Shown: positions 17,980-27,363 of the stretch, in pieces
Layout of the letters: each line of letters begins with the position of its first letter
Position numbering within the stretch: the first letter of the stretch is position 1
Assembly: GCA_963975885.1 (NCBI GenBank)
Contig: CAXBIS010000003.1
Location: 62,001-126,000, forward strand
Source: Pseudazoarcus sp963975885
GTDB taxonomy: Bacteria; Pseudomonadota; Gammaproteobacteria; Burkholderiales; Rhodocyclaceae
Length of the DNA stretch: 64,000 bases
Reading direction: 5' to 3'
Position numbers and translations under genes: made by a program
The notes under the pieces: generated by a model
Database searches by the model: none
Told to the model about the DNA's origin: nothing
The model's input: the letters and a program-made list of their open reading frames with translations, nothing else

Positions 17980-18483
17980 GTGAAATTCAAGGCAATTCCC
18001 GTTCTTTTCCTCGCACTGCTCGGCGCGTTCCCGCTTGCCGCCGCTGCGCAGTCGAAGATCGGGTTCGTCGATTCCGATCGACTGATGCGCGAAGCCGCAC
18101 CGGCGGTGCGCGCACAGCAGCGCCTCGAAAAAGAGTTCGAGCAGCGCGACCAGGATCTGCAGCGCATCGCGCGCGAGTTGCAGACCATGCAGGAAGAGCT
18201 TGAGCGCAACAGCCTGACCATGGGCGAGACCGAGCGGCGCGAGAAGGAACGCGCCTTCAATGATATGAGTCGCGATTTCCAGCGCAAGCAGCGCGAGTTC
18301 CGCGAGGACCTGAATCAGCGGCGCAACGAGGAGCTTGCCATGGTGCTCGATCGGGCCAACAGCGCGATCAAGGATGTCGCCGAAGCGAATGATTACGACA
18401 TCATCCTGCAGGAAGCGGTGTTCGCCAGCCCCGGCATCGACATCACCGACAAGGTCATCGAAGCGCTCTCCAACGGGCGCTGA
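17980..18483 (+). CDS. skp: Periplasmic chaperone Skp/OmpH
   Basis: Trimeric periplasmic chaperone holding unfolded outer-membrane proteins on their way to BamA. A GTG start with a strong GGAGG site is followed by a signal peptide ending in 'PLAAAAQ' (about residue 22). The mature 'KIGFVDSDRLMRE' strand and a long charged coiled coil (about 45-130) form the tentacle structure. Length 167 residues is typical. Confidence 0.95.
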   Translation: MKFKAIPVLFLALLGAFPLAAAAQSKIGFVDSDRLMREAAPAVRAQQRLEKEFEQRDQDLQRIARELQTMQEELERNSLTMGETERREKERAFNDMSRDFQRKQREFREDLNQRRNEELAMVLDRANSAIKDVAEANDYDIILQEAVFASPGIDITDKVIEALSNGR

Positions 18484-18494
18484 GCGCGTCCGTG

Positions 18495-19517
18495 ATGTTT
18501 CGTCTCAATGAACTGGTAGAACGGCTCGGCGGCGAACTCGTCGGCGATCCCACCGTGACGGTTTCCCGCGTCGACACGCTCGAGCGTGCCGAAGCCGACG
18601 CGATCAGCTTTCTCGCCAATCCCAAGTACGCCGGCCAGCTAGCCACGACCCGTGCGGCGGCGGTGATTGTCGCTGCGCGTTCGCGCGATGCGACCACGCT
18701 CGCACGCATCGTGGCCGACGATCCCTACGTATATTTTGCGCGTGTATCGCAGTTGCTCAATCCGGCGCCGCGTCCGCCGGCGGGTGTCGCTCCGTCCGCC
18801 GATCTGGCATCGGTAGTGCCGGAGACGGCGAGTGTCGGAGCGGGGGCGTCGATCGGTGGCGGCGTGGTGCTGGGCGAAAATGTCGTGATCGGTCCGGGTT
18901 GCCACATCGGGGATCGCGTGCGCCTGGGCGACGCAACCGTACTTCATGCCAATGTCACGATTTATGCCGATTGCGAGCTGGGTGAGCGTTGCATTGTGCA
19001 TTCGGGTGCCGTGATTGGCGCGGATGGTTTCGGATTTGCGCGCGAGCGCGACGGCGCCTGGGTCAAGATTCCGCAGGTCGGCCGTGTAATGGTCGGCAAC
19101 GATGTCGAAATCGGTGCGAATACGACCATTGATCGTGGCACGCTAGACGACACCGTGATCGGAGATGACGTCAAGCTGGACAACCAGATCCAGATCGCCC
19201 ACAACGTCAGGATCGGCGAGCACACCGCGATCGCGGGGTGCGTGGGTATCGCGGGCAGCACGACGATCGGGCGACGCTGCATGATCGGTGGCCAGGCGGG
19301 AATCATCGGCCATCTTCGGATCGCCGATGACGTCATCGTCTCGGCCGGTACGCTGGTCACCAAGTCGATCCGCGAGGCGGGCGTATATACCGCCAGCCTG
19401 CCGCTGCAGTCGCACGGCGACTGGGTGCGCAATTTCGCGCACCTGCGCCACCTGGACAGCCTCGCGGATAGAATACGCCGCCTCGAACAACTCCTGACCG
19501 AGCGCCCCGACGCCTGA
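18495..19517 (+). CDS. lpxD: UDP-3-O-(3-hydroxyacyl)glucosamine N-acyltransferase
   Basis: Third step of lipid A synthesis: adds the N-linked acyl chain to UDP-3-O-acyl-glucosamine. An N-terminal uridine-binding domain (about 1-100) precedes a left-handed beta-helix of hexapeptide repeats (about 100-315), which contains the catalytic His in 'QIAHNVRIGEHTAIAG'. I chose the ATG at 18495; a GTG immediately before it is the alternative. Clusters with fabZ, lpxA and lpxB. Confidence 0.96.
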   Translation: MFRLNELVERLGGELVGDPTVTVSRVDTLERAEADAISFLANPKYAGQLATTRAAAVIVAARSRDATTLARIVADDPYVYFARVSQLLNPAPRPPAGVAPSADLASVVPETASVGAGASIGGGVVLGENVVIGPGCHIGDRVRLGDATVLHANVTIYADCELGERCIVHSGAVIGADGFGFARERDGAWVKIPQVGRVMVGNDVEIGANTTIDRGTLDDTVIGDDVKLDNQIQIAHNVRIGEHTAIAGCVGIAGSTTIGRRCMIGGQAGIIGHLRIADDVIVSAGTLVTKSIREAGVYTASLPLQSHGDWVRNFAHLRHLDSLADRIRRLEQLLTERPDA

Positions 19518-19523
19518 GATCCC

Positions 19524-19958
19524 ATGGACATCAACGAAATCCTCGAATACCTGCCGCACCGTTACCCGTTCCTGCTGGTCGATCGGGTGCTGGAGATGGA
19601 GGAGGGCAAGCGCATCGTCGCACTCAAGAACGTGACGATGAACGAGCCTTTCTTTCCCGGTCACTTTCCCGGCCATCCGGTGATGCCGGGCGTGCTCATC
19701 GTCGAGGCGATGGCACAGGTCGCCGCGCTGCTGTCGTTCAAGAGCATGGGCGTGAAACCCGACGAGAACTCGGTGGTGCTGTTCGCGGGCATCGACGGCG
19801 TGCGCTTCAAGCGTCAGGTCGTGCCGGGCGACCAGCTCATGTTCGAAGTCGAGATCCTGCAGAGCAAACGCAACATCTACAAGTATCGAGGCATCGCGCG
19901 CGTCGACGGCCAACTCGCTGCCGAGGCCGAACTGATGTGCGCGCTGAAGACGAAGTGA
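19524..19958 (+). CDS. fabZ: (3R)-hydroxyacyl-ACP dehydratase FabZ
   Basis: Dehydrates 3-hydroxyacyl-ACP in fatty-acid elongation and shares its substrate pool with LpxA/LpxD. The hot-dog fold signature 'FFPGHFPGHPVMPGVLIVEAMAQ' (given as the family block around the catalytic His) and N-terminal 'LPHRYPFLLVDRV' are intact. Standard length, 144 residues. Its stop codon overlaps the ATG of lpxA by one base. Confidence 0.97.
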   Translation: MDINEILEYLPHRYPFLLVDRVLEMEEGKRIVALKNVTMNEPFFPGHFPGHPVMPGVLIVEAMAQVAALLSFKSMGVKPDENSVVLFAGIDGVRFKRQVVPGDQLMFEVEILQSKRNIYKYRGIARVDGQLAAEAELMCALKTK

Positions 19959-20728
19959 TGATTCATCCCACCGCAATCGTTCATCCGGGTGCGAAGCTGG
20001 GCGAGAACGTCGAGATTGGTGCCTACTCGCTCGTCGGCGAACACGTCGAGATCGGCGACGGCACGCGCATCGGGCCGCATGTCGTGATCGAGGGGCGCAC
20101 GCGCATCGGACGCGAAAACGAGATCTTCCAGTTCTGTTCCATTGGTGCCGCACCGCAGGACAAGAAATACGACGACGAACCGACCCGGCTCGAGATCGGC
20201 GATCGCAACACCATCCGCGAATTCTGTTCGTTCAATGTTGGCACGGCACAGGATGCCGGCGCCACGCGCATGGGCGACGACAACTGGATCATGGCCTACG
20301 TGCACGTGGCCCACGACTGTCAGGTCGGTGACCACACCATCTTCGCCAACAACGCCACGCTGGCTGGCCACGTGCATGTCGGCGACTGGGCGATTCTCGG
20401 CGGGTTCACCGGGGTGCACCAGTTCGTGCGGGTCGGCGCGCACAGCTTCTGCGGCGTCGGTACCGTACTGCTGCAGGATCTGCCGCCCTACGTGACCGTC
20501 GCCGGCAATCCCGCCAAGCCGCACGGCATCAACAGCGAGGGCCTGCGCCGGCGCGGGTATTCGCCCGACGCCATCGCGGCGATCAAGCGCGCCTATCGTG
20601 CGCTCTACCGATCCGGTCTGAGTCTGGACGACGCGCGCACACGCGTGGCCGAAATCGCCGCCGAAGCCCCAGAGGTGAACCCGTTCGAACGTTTCCTCGC
20701 CGCAAGTACGCGCGGCATCGTTCGCTGA
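19958..20728 (+). CDS. lpxA: UDP-N-acetylglucosamine O-acyltransferase
   Basis: First step of lipid A synthesis, transferring a 3-hydroxyacyl chain from ACP to UDP-GlcNAc. The protein is a left-handed beta-helix of hexapeptide repeats with the catalytic His in 'VAHDCQVGDHTIFANN', followed by a short helical C-terminal domain. The start at 19958 (MIHPTAIVHPGA, 256 residues) fits the family; an earlier in-frame ATG lies within fabZ. Confidence 0.97.
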   Translation: MIHPTAIVHPGAKLGENVEIGAYSLVGEHVEIGDGTRIGPHVVIEGRTRIGRENEIFQFCSIGAAPQDKKYDDEPTRLEIGDRNTIREFCSFNVGTAQDAGATRMGDDNWIMAYVHVAHDCQVGDHTIFANNATLAGHVHVGDWAILGGFTGVHQFVRVGAHSFCGVGTVLLQDLPPYVTVAGNPAKPHGINSEGLRRRGYSPDAIAAIKRAYRALYRSGLSLDDARTRVAEIAAEAPEVNPFERFLAASTRGIVR

Positions 20729-20738
20729 AGCCGGCGCC

Positions 20739-21899
20739 ATGGTCAAACGCATCGCCATGGTGGCCGGGGAGGCTTCGGGAGATCTGCTGGCCAGCCGGCT
20801 GATCCGCGCCCTGCGCGTGCATCATCCCGACGCCGAGTTCTTCGGCATCGGCGGGCCGCAGATGGAGGCCGAGGGCTTTCGCACGCTGTGGCCGTGCGAG
20901 CGCCTTGCGGTGCACGGCTACGTTGACGCGCTGCGGCGCTACCGGGAGCTGTCGGGCATTCGCCGCGATCTGCTCGCGCGCGTGCTCGCCGAGCGCCCGG
21001 ACGCACTGATCGGCGTCGACGCCCCCGACTTCAACCTGTGGCTGGAGCAGCGCGTGCGCGAGGCCGGCATTCCGGCCATCCACTTCGTCAGTCCGTCGAT
21101 CTGGGCGTGGCGGGGTGGTCGCATTCGGCGCATCGCGCGTTCGGTCTCCCACATGCTGTGTCTGTTTCCGTTCGAACCCCCGCTGTACCGCGATGCCGGC
21201 GTGCCGGTGAGTTACGTCGGCCATCCGCTCGCCGACGAGTTTCCACTGGTACCCGATCGTGCAGCGATGCGCGAGCGGCTCGGATTGCGTCCGGACGCGC
21301 GCGTGATCGCGATGTTGCCGGGCAGTCGCGACTCGGAGGTGCGCAATCTCGCGCGGACCTACATCGAGACCGCGCAGATTCTCGCCTCGCGCCATGCCGA
21401 CGCGATCTTTCTGGTGCCGCTGGCGACACGCGAGACGCGTCGCATCTTCGAGCAGGCGCTGTACGACGCGGGTGCCGAAGAGCTGCCGCTGCGCGTGCTC
21501 TTCGGGCATGCGGCCGATGCCATGACGGCGGCCGACGTGGTGCTCGTCGCCAGTGGCACGGCCAGCCTCGAGGCGGCGCTGCTCAAGCGACCCATGGCCA
21601 TCTGCTACCGCATCGGAAAATGGCAGTACCGACTGATGAAGCGCATGGCCTATCTGCCGTGGGTCGGCCTGCCCAACATCCTGTGCGACGAATCGCTGGT
21701 GCCCGAACTGCTGCAGGATGCGGCCACGCCCGAAGCCCTGGCCGATGCGCTCGATGGCTGGCTCGAAGATCCGGCCGCCTGTGCGCGGCTGGCCGAGCGC
21801 TTCACCGAACTGCATGTCGACTTGCGCCAGGACACCGGGGCGCGCGCGGCCGAGGCGATTCTGCCGTATCTCGAGCAGGTGACGGAGCGCAGCGCATGA
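20739..21899 (+). CDS. lpxB: Lipid-A-disaccharide synthase
   Basis: GT19 glycosyltransferase joining UDP-2,3-diacylglucosamine and lipid X at the inner membrane. Starts with the glycine-rich 'MVAGEASGDLLASRLIRAL', followed by 'VSPSIWAWRGGRI' and 'PGSRDSEVRNLA', all diagnostic. Length 386 residues is typical. The ATG of rnhB overlaps its stop (ATGA). Confidence 0.97.
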   Translation: MVKRIAMVAGEASGDLLASRLIRALRVHHPDAEFFGIGGPQMEAEGFRTLWPCERLAVHGYVDALRRYRELSGIRRDLLARVLAERPDALIGVDAPDFNLWLEQRVREAGIPAIHFVSPSIWAWRGGRIRRIARSVSHMLCLFPFEPPLYRDAGVPVSYVGHPLADEFPLVPDRAAMRERLGLRPDARVIAMLPGSRDSEVRNLARTYIETAQILASRHADAIFLVPLATRETRRIFEQALYDAGAEELPLRVLFGHAADAMTAADVVLVASGTASLEAALLKRPMAICYRIGKWQYRLMKRMAYLPWVGLPNILCDESLVPELLQDAATPEALADALDGWLEDPAACARLAERFTELHVDLRQDTGARAAEAILPYLEQVTERSA

Positions 21900-22492
21900 G
21901 CACGCTGGTGTGCGGCGTCGACGAGGCCGGCCGGGGGCCGCTGTGCGGCTCGGTGATGGCCGCGGCGGTGATCCTCGATCCGGCCCGCCCCATCGAGGGC
22001 CTGGCCGATTCGAAGAGGCTGACCGCAAAACGGCGCGAGCGATTGGCCGCGCAGATTCGACAACAGGCGCTGGCCTGGGCCGTCGCCGAGGCCGGGGTCG
22101 AGGAAATCGATGAACTCAACATCCTGCATGCTTCTCTGCTGGCGATGCAGCGCGCCGTCGCGGCCTTGCCGCACACACCCGGTCTGGTCCTCATCGACGG
22201 CAATCGCTGTCCTGCGCTCGGACTGCCGTGCGAAGCGGTCGTTGGCGGTGACGCTACGGTGCCGGAGATTTCGGCGGCCTCGATTCTGGCAAAGACCGTG
22301 CGAGACGAAACGATGAATGCGCTCGACGCGCAGTACCCTCAATACGGTTTCGCGCGGCACAAGGGCTATCCGACGCCCGAACATCTGGCGGCCTTGCGCG
22401 TTCATGGCGCGCTGGAGTGTCATCGCCGCAGTTTCGGGCCGGTTCGGGCCATCCTGGCTCAAACCAGCCTTTTTCCGGGAGAAACGACATGA
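21896..22492 (+). CDS. rnhB: Ribonuclease HII
   Basis: Removes single ribonucleotides from DNA. The catalytic acidic residues are in 'GVDEAGRGPLCG' near the N-terminus, with a further Asp in 'IDGN' and in 'SILAKTVRDE'. Length 198 residues is standard. Overlaps lpxB and the downstream membrane gene by four bases each (ATGA), so the three are translationally coupled. In E. coli dnaE follows rnhB; here it does not. Confidence 0.96.
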   Translation: MSTLVCGVDEAGRGPLCGSVMAAAVILDPARPIEGLADSKRLTAKRRERLAAQIRQQALAWAVAEAGVEEIDELNILHASLLAMQRAVAALPHTPGLVLIDGNRCPALGLPCEAVVGGDATVPEISAASILAKTVRDETMNALDAQYPQYGFARHKGYPTPEHLAALRVHGALECHRRSFGPVRAILAQTSLFPGETT

Positions 22493-22947
22493 GCCTGCAA
22501 CACCTGACGCTGTTCCTGCATCTGCTGGCCGTCATCGTATGGGTGGGCGGCATGGCCTTTGCCTATCTGTGTCTGCGACCCGCGGCGACGATGCTGCCGC
22601 CCGCGCAGCGCCTGCCCTTGTGGGCGGCCACGCTGGAGCGTTTCTTCACCCTGGTTTGGGGTGCGATCGTGCTGATCCTGGCGAGCGGCTTCGGCAAGCT
22701 CGGTGCGATCGGTTTTGCCAACGCGCCCGGCGCCTGGCACTGGATGATGCTCACCGGACTGGTGATGGTCGCGGTATTCGTCTTCCTGTGGTTCGGCCCG
22801 TGGCGCCGCCTCAAGGCAGCCGTCGCGGCCGAGGACTGGGCAGGCGGAGCGCTCGCTCTGGGCACGATCCGGCGTCTGGTGGGCTTCAACCTCGCACTCG
22901 GTCTGGTCACCGTCGCCATCGCGACGCTGGGTCTGGCCTGGTTTTGA
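22489..22947 (+). CDS. CopD-like four-helix membrane protein
   Basis: A 152-residue protein with four predicted membrane helices (about 7-27, 50-72, 82-104, 126-150), beginning 'LHLLAVIVWVGGMAFAY', the pattern of the CopD/DUF family of small membrane proteins. Several histidines in the helices could bind haem or copper, but function is not known. No other copper genes are near. It is sandwiched by four-base overlaps between rnhB and an RNA methyltransferase. Confidence 0.75.
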   Translation: MSLQHLTLFLHLLAVIVWVGGMAFAYLCLRPAATMLPPAQRLPLWAATLERFFTLVWGAIVLILASGFGKLGAIGFANAPGAWHWMMLTGLVMVAVFVFLWFGPWRRLKAAVAAEDWAGGALALGTIRRLVGFNLALGLVTVAIATLGLAWF

Positions 22948-23738
22948 AGCACGTCACCTCGCGCGACAATGCCTTGCTGCGGCGCGTGCGCCGGCTGGCC
23001 ACGTCGGCACGCGAGCGACGCGAATCCGGGCTGACGTTGCTCGACGGCGTACATCTGGTCGAAGCGGCCGAGGCCGCGGGCGTTGTCTTGCAAGAGCTGC
23101 TGGTGAGCGAGCACGGCGTGCAACAGCCCGAGATCGATGCGCTGCTCGCGCGCCATCCCGAGGCAGCGGTGACGCTGGTGCCCGATGCACTGTTCGCGCA
23201 AGCAAGCCCGGTGGACACGCCGTCGGGCGTGCTCGCGCTCATCGCAACACCGCCCGAGACCGGTGCAAGTCTGTCGCCCAGCGTGATCGTGCTCGACGGC
23301 GTGCAGGATCCGGGCAACCTCGGCACCATCGTACGCACGGCAGCTGCGGCGGGAGTCGGCGATGCACTGCTCACCACGGGCTGTGCCCAGGCGTGGGCGC
23401 CGCGCACGCTGCGTGCCGGCATGGGCGGGCATTTTCGCCTGCGCATTCGCGAACGCGTGGATGCATCCACGGCGCTTGCGGATTTTCAGGGACGCATCGT
23501 GGCCACCGGCGTCGGTGCGGATGCACGATCGCTGTATGAGACGGAATTGACCGGAGCCGTCGCCTGGCTATTCGGAGCCGAGGGTGCAGGGCTGTCGCCC
23601 GCGGTGGCGGCACTGGCAACCGACGTCGTGACCATCCCGATGCCCGGTGACGTCGAATCGCTCAATGTCGGCGCGGCCGCGGCGGTGTGCCTGTTCGAGC
23701 AGGTGCGCCAGCGGCTCGGTTTGCCAGTCAGTCGATGA
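22944..23738 (+). CDS. SpoU/TrmH-family RNA 2'-O-methyltransferase
   Basis: Predicted SAM-dependent methyltransferase of the knotted SPOUT class, modifying rRNA or tRNA ribose. The three family motifs are clear: 'LDGVQDPGNLGTIVRTAAA', 'LFGAEGAGLSP' and 'IPMPGDVESLNVGAAAAV'. An N-terminal substrate-binding domain (about 1-100) is present. The start is inferred as TTG at 22944, overlapping the previous stop (TTGA), since no ATG or GTG fits without losing the conserved N-terminus. It resembles RlmB/TsnR but the target nucleotide is unknown. Confidence 0.88.
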   Translation: MKHVTSRDNALLRRVRRLATSARERRESGLTLLDGVHLVEAAEAAGVVLQELLVSEHGVQQPEIDALLARHPEAAVTLVPDALFAQASPVDTPSGVLALIATPPETGASLSPSVIVLDGVQDPGNLGTIVRTAAAAGVGDALLTTGCAQAWAPRTLRAGMGGHFRLRIRERVDASTALADFQGRIVATGVGADARSLYETELTGAVAWLFGAEGAGLSPAVAALATDVVTIPMPGDVESLNVGAAAAVCLFEQVRQRLGLPVSR

Positions 23739-24105
23739 GTTTGCGGTAGGCCTCGGCGTCGAGCAGGGCGGGTTGCGCATCCGGTTCGGGGCGCATGCGG
23801 AACAGCCAGGCGTCGTAGGGGGCCTCGTTGACCGCTTCGGGCGCCTCGCTCACGCGGTCGTTGATTGCGACGATCTCGCCCGCGACGGGCGCGTGAATGT
23901 CCGAGGCGGTCTTGACCGACTCGATCATGGCGCAAACCTGGCCTGCCTCGAGAACGCGCCCGGTCTCGGGTAACTCGACGAACACAATGTCTCCCAGCGC
24001 GTCCTGCGCGTGGTCGGTGATGCCGATCGTCAGCGTACCGTCGGCTTCCGTGCGCACCCATTCATGCGTCTCGGCATAACCCAGCTCGGCGGGAAGATGG
24101 CTCAT
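23728..24105 (-). CDS. gcvH: Glycine cleavage system H protein
   Basis: Lipoyl carrier protein shuttling the aminomethyl intermediate between P and T proteins. The lipoylation site is K65 in 'IESVKTASD'. Length 125 residues and the 'THEWVR' N-terminus are typical. It is alone here: gcvT and gcvP are not adjacent. Its tail overlaps the convergent RNA methyltransferase by 11 bases. A GGAG site precedes the ATG. Confidence 0.96.
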   Translation of the reverse strand: MSHLPAELGYAETHEWVRTEADGTLTIGITDHAQDALGDIVFVELPETGRVLEAGQVCAMIESVKTASDIHAPVAGEIVAINDRVSEAPEAVNEAPYDAWLFRMRPEPDAQPALLDAEAYRKLID

Positions 24106-24248
24106 CTGTAGTTTCTCCGGTGATGTTTCGATACGGCTCGCGGATCGTCGCTCCGCGGCCGGGAACGAATGTTAGCGCGATGCGGCGCTGTGCGCGTGAC
24201 CTGCAAGCCGGGTGCGCAAGTGTTTTTCGACCGGCTATGATCGACGTC

Positions 24249-25136
24249 ATGAAGCCCTTTTCGAGTACTTACCATACGCTGCGCGGTGTGCGCATCCATG
24301 TCCGGGAATGGGGGCCGGCGAATGCGCCGGCCCTGTGGATGCTGCACGGTTGGTCCGACGTCTCGGCCACTTTCCAGTTTGTCATCGACGCACTCGATCA
24401 CGACTGGCGTGTGATTGGACCGGACTGGCGTGGCCACGGTCGGAGCGGACGCGGCGCGGACGCCTACTGGTTTGCCGACTATCTTGGCGACCTGGACGCG
24501 CTGCTGCGCGTGTATTCGCCGCACGCACCGGTGCGCATGGTAGGGCACAGCATGGGCGGCAATGTGGCGCATCTGTTCGCGGGTGTGCGCCCCGAGCGCG
24601 TGCGGGCGCTGGTTACGCTCGAATCGCTGACCAGGGCGCAGCGTCCGGCCGAGGAGGCGCCGCAGCGTCTGCGCACCTGGCTTGATCAACTCGCCTCGCA
24701 CGCGGCGCCTCGACGCTACGACAGCGTCGAGGCGCTTGCGCTGCGCCTGCGTCGTGCCAATCCCCGCCTGAGCGCGGATCGTGCGCACTTCATGGCGCAG
24801 CACTACACCGAAGCCGATGGCGAGGGCGGGAGACACATCGCGGTGGAGCCGGCGCACCGCAACGTGCATCCGTTCATGCATCGTCGCGACGAGGCCGAAG
24901 CGTGCTGGCGCCGCATCACTGCACCGGTGCTTTGGCTAATGCAGGAAGGGGTCGGCTGGCGCGAGATGCGCGGCATCGACGAGCTCGCATGGGAGCGAAC
25001 CCGCGCCTGTTTCGCCGATCTGCGCGAAGCGGCGATCGCCGATTGCGGGCACAATATGCAGCATGACCAGCCCGAAGCCGTGGCCGCCGCGATCGAGGAG
25101 TTTCTCGCCGAGGTCGCGCCCTACCATGCCGGATGA
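24249..25136 (+). CDS. Alpha/beta hydrolase
   Basis: Serine hydrolase of unknown substrate. The nucleophile is S101 in 'VGHSMGGN'; the oxyanion loop 'LHGWSDV' (32-38) and a C-terminal 'DCGHNMQHD' carrying the probable catalytic His complete the triad pattern. I chose the ATG at 24249 (295 residues); an ATG four codons earlier (24237) is possible, but it falls within a TATGAT -10-like sequence. It overlaps the next gene by 11 bases. Confidence 0.85.
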   Translation: MKPFSSTYHTLRGVRIHVREWGPANAPALWMLHGWSDVSATFQFVIDALDHDWRVIGPDWRGHGRSGRGADAYWFADYLGDLDALLRVYSPHAPVRMVGHSMGGNVAHLFAGVRPERVRALVTLESLTRAQRPAEEAPQRLRTWLDQLASHAAPRRYDSVEALALRLRRANPRLSADRAHFMAQHYTEADGEGGRHIAVEPAHRNVHPFMHRRDEAEACWRRITAPVLWLMQEGVGWREMRGIDELAWERTRACFADLREAAIADCGHNMQHDQPEAVAAAIEEFLAEVAPYHAG

Positions 25137-25989
25137 CATGAACAACGAACCGCGCAACGCCGATCTGCACTGCCATTCCAACGCCTCGGACGGCTGGATG
25201 TCGCCGACCGAAGTGGTGCGTCGCGCGCACGCCAACGGCGTGGACCTGCTCGCGCTGACGGACCATGACACGCTCGCGGGGCTGGACGAGGCGCTCGCCG
25301 AGGCCGCACGGCTGGGGCTGGACATGATCTGTGGCGTGGAGGTTTCGGTGACCTTCGCGAACGAAACGGTGCACATCGTCGGGCTGGGGGTCGATCGCGC
25401 CGACATGACGCTGGGCGAGGGGCTCGCCGGGCTGCGGGCGGGGCGCATCGAACGGGCGCGGCGCATGGGCGAGGCATTGGCCGATGCGGGTGTGCCGGGC
25501 GTGTTCGAGCGAGCGATGTGCCTGGCGAACAATCCCGAGATGATCGGCCGCGCGCATCTGGCGCGCGCCATCGTCGACGCCGGACATCAGCCCGATGTGG
25601 GCACGGTGTTCCGGCATTATCTTGCCAAGGGCAAGCCCGGCTACGTCGAGCATCGCTGGGCGACGCTCGAGGATGCGGTGGGCTGGATCCGCGCGGCCGG
25701 CGGCATCGCGATCGTTGCTCACCCGGCGCGCTATCGGCTCGATCCGATCGGCATGGAGCATCTGTTCGACCGCTTCGCCGCCTGCGGTGGCGAGGGTGTC
25801 GAGGTGGTCTCCGGTGCGCACGGTGACGACGAGATCGCCGAGTATGCACAACTGGCGCGCCGACGCGGCCTGCTTGCCTCGCGCGCCTCCGATTTTCATG
25901 GCCCCGGCGAGAGCCGCGTCGATCTCGGCGGCTGCCTGCCGTTGCCGGCTGGGCTCAAGCCGGTGTGGGCCCGCTTGCAGGGAGGTTAG
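25126..25989 (+). CDS. rnm: PHP-domain phosphoesterase (RNase AM / YciV type)
   Basis: Predicted 5'-3' exonuclease/3',5'-bisphosphate phosphatase with a trinuclear metal site. The PHP motif 'DLHCHSNASDG' (H15, H17) is followed by 'LTDHDTLAG', 'GVEVSV' and 'HPARY', all metal ligands. The 287-residue length matches E. coli YciV. A second ATG four codons in (25138) is an alternative start. It sits next to yciO, as in E. coli. Confidence 0.9.
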   Translation: MPDDMNNEPRNADLHCHSNASDGWMSPTEVVRRAHANGVDLLALTDHDTLAGLDEALAEAARLGLDMICGVEVSVTFANETVHIVGLGVDRADMTLGEGLAGLRAGRIERARRMGEALADAGVPGVFERAMCLANNPEMIGRAHLARAIVDAGHQPDVGTVFRHYLAKGKPGYVEHRWATLEDAVGWIRAAGGIAIVAHPARYRLDPIGMEHLFDRFAACGGEGVEVVSGAHGDDEIAEYAQLARRRGLLASRASDFHGPGESRVDLGGCLPLPAGLKPVWARLQGG

Positions 25990-26622
25990 ATGTCCCAGTT
26001 CTTCAGCGTCCATCCGACGAATCCGCAACCGCGTCTGATCCGTCAGGCGGCGCAGATCGTGCGCGACGGTGGGCTGATCGTGTTCCCGACCGATTCGGCC
26101 TGGGCCCTGGGCGGACACATCGGCGACGCCGGGCTGCTCACGCGCATCCGGCGCATCCGCGGCGTCGACGATCGCCATCACTTCACGCTGATGTGCCGCG
26201 ACCTGTCGGAGATCGGCACCTACGCGCGCGTCGACAACTCGCTGTTCCGCCTGCTCAAGGCAGCCACGCCGGGCACTTACACCTTTATTCTCGAGGCCAC
26301 GCGCGAGCTGCCGCGTCGCGTCATGCATCCCAAACGCAAGACCATTGGCCTGCGCGTGCCCGATCATCCGGTCGTCTCGGCGCTGCTCGAGGAACTGGGC
26401 GAGCCGCTGTTGACCTCGACCCTGCTGCTGCCGGGCGAGGATCTACCTCTGAGCGACATCGACGACATCGTCGAGCGCGTCGGCAAGCAGGTCGACCTGA
26501 TCATCGAGGCCGGCGCCTGCGGCCCCGAGGCGACCACGGTCATCGACCTGACTTCGGGTGTGCCGGAGTTGTTGCGCGCGGGCAAGGGCGACCCCTCGCC
26601 GTTCGGGCTGGAGGCTGGGTGA
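25990..26622 (+). CDS. yciO: YciO, Sua5/YrdC family protein
   Basis: Paralogue of the threonylcarbamoyl-adenylate synthase that acts in tRNA t6A formation. The sequence follows E. coli YciO almost throughout: 'MSQFF..HP.NPQ.RLI', 'PTDSAWALG', 'HHFTLMCRDLSE', 'KRKTIGLRVPDHP'. The basic nucleotide-binding surface (K and R residues) is kept. Whether it makes t6A or has a separate role is uncertain for this family. ATG directly follows the previous stop. Confidence 0.93.
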   Translation: MSQFFSVHPTNPQPRLIRQAAQIVRDGGLIVFPTDSAWALGGHIGDAGLLTRIRRIRGVDDRHHFTLMCRDLSEIGTYARVDNSLFRLLKAATPGTYTFILEATRELPRRVMHPKRKTIGLRVPDHPVVSALLEELGEPLLTSTLLLPGEDLPLSDIDDIVERVGKQVDLIIEAGACGPEATTVIDLTSGVPELLRAGKGDPSPFGLEAG

Positions 26623-26688
26623 GCCGCTCCCCGGCGCGGGCAGGGCGTTCTCTCTGCTAGAATCGGACGCTTTGATGCGCGCGCTTTC

Positions 26689-27348
26689 ATGGACACGCTG
26701 ATTTCCACCCTCGCGATCTGGTCGCTGCCGGTGCTGCTTGCGATCACGCTGCACGAGGCGGCCCACGGCTATGTGGCGCGACATTTCGGCGATCCGACCG
26801 CGGCCGAGGCGGGGCGCATCACGCTCAATCCGTTCAGCCACATCGACCCGGTGGGCACCATCATCGTGCCGGCGGGCATCCTGGTGCTGTCGATGCTGGT
26901 GGGCAGTGCGGGCATCCTGTTCGGCTGGGCCAAGCCGGTGCCGGTCAATTTCGCACGACTCAACAATCCCAAGTCCGACATGCTGTGGGTCGCTGCGGCC
27001 GGGCCGTTCATGAATCTGGTGATGGCCATCGGCTGGGCGGCCCTGCTCAAGCTTGCGCATGCCGGCGTTGGCGGCGCGTATGCCGACCCGCTGATGCAGA
27101 TGGCGCTGGCCGGCATCATGATCAACGCGGTGCTGATGTTCCTCAATCTGCTGCCGATCCCGCCGCTCGACGGCGGGCGCATCGCGGTCAGCCTGCTGCC
27201 CGACCGGCTGTCCTGGCAGTTCGCGCGGATCGAGCCCTATGGCTTCCCGATCCTGTTGCTGCTGCTCTTCTCGGGTATCCTCGGCGCGATACTGTGGCCC
27301 ATGATCGCCATATTTCGCGACCTGCTTTCAACGATTTTCGGTTTCTAG
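26689..27348 (+). CDS. M50-family membrane metalloprotease
   Basis: Small site-2-type protease without PDZ domain. The zinc motif HEAAH is at residues 22-26 in the first helix, and the third ligand is in 'NLLPIPPLDGGRI'. About five to six helices span the 219 residues. Substrate unknown. A TAGAAT -10 (26658-26663) precedes it. The gene is consistently found between yciO and trpS in gammaproteobacteria. Confidence 0.88.
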   Translation: MDTLISTLAIWSLPVLLAITLHEAAHGYVARHFGDPTAAEAGRITLNPFSHIDPVGTIIVPAGILVLSMLVGSAGILFGWAKPVPVNFARLNNPKSDMLWVAAAGPFMNLVMAIGWAALLKLAHAGVGGAYADPLMQMALAGIMINAVLMFLNLLPIPPLDGGRIAVSLLPDRLSWQFARIEPYGFPILLLLLFSGILGAILWPMIAIFRDLLSTIFGF

Positions 27349-27363
27349 ACTTCCTCAATCATC

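Noticed and set aside
24106..24248. Glycine riboswitch before gcvH
   Set aside because: The short leader lacks the conserved glycine-aptamer core.
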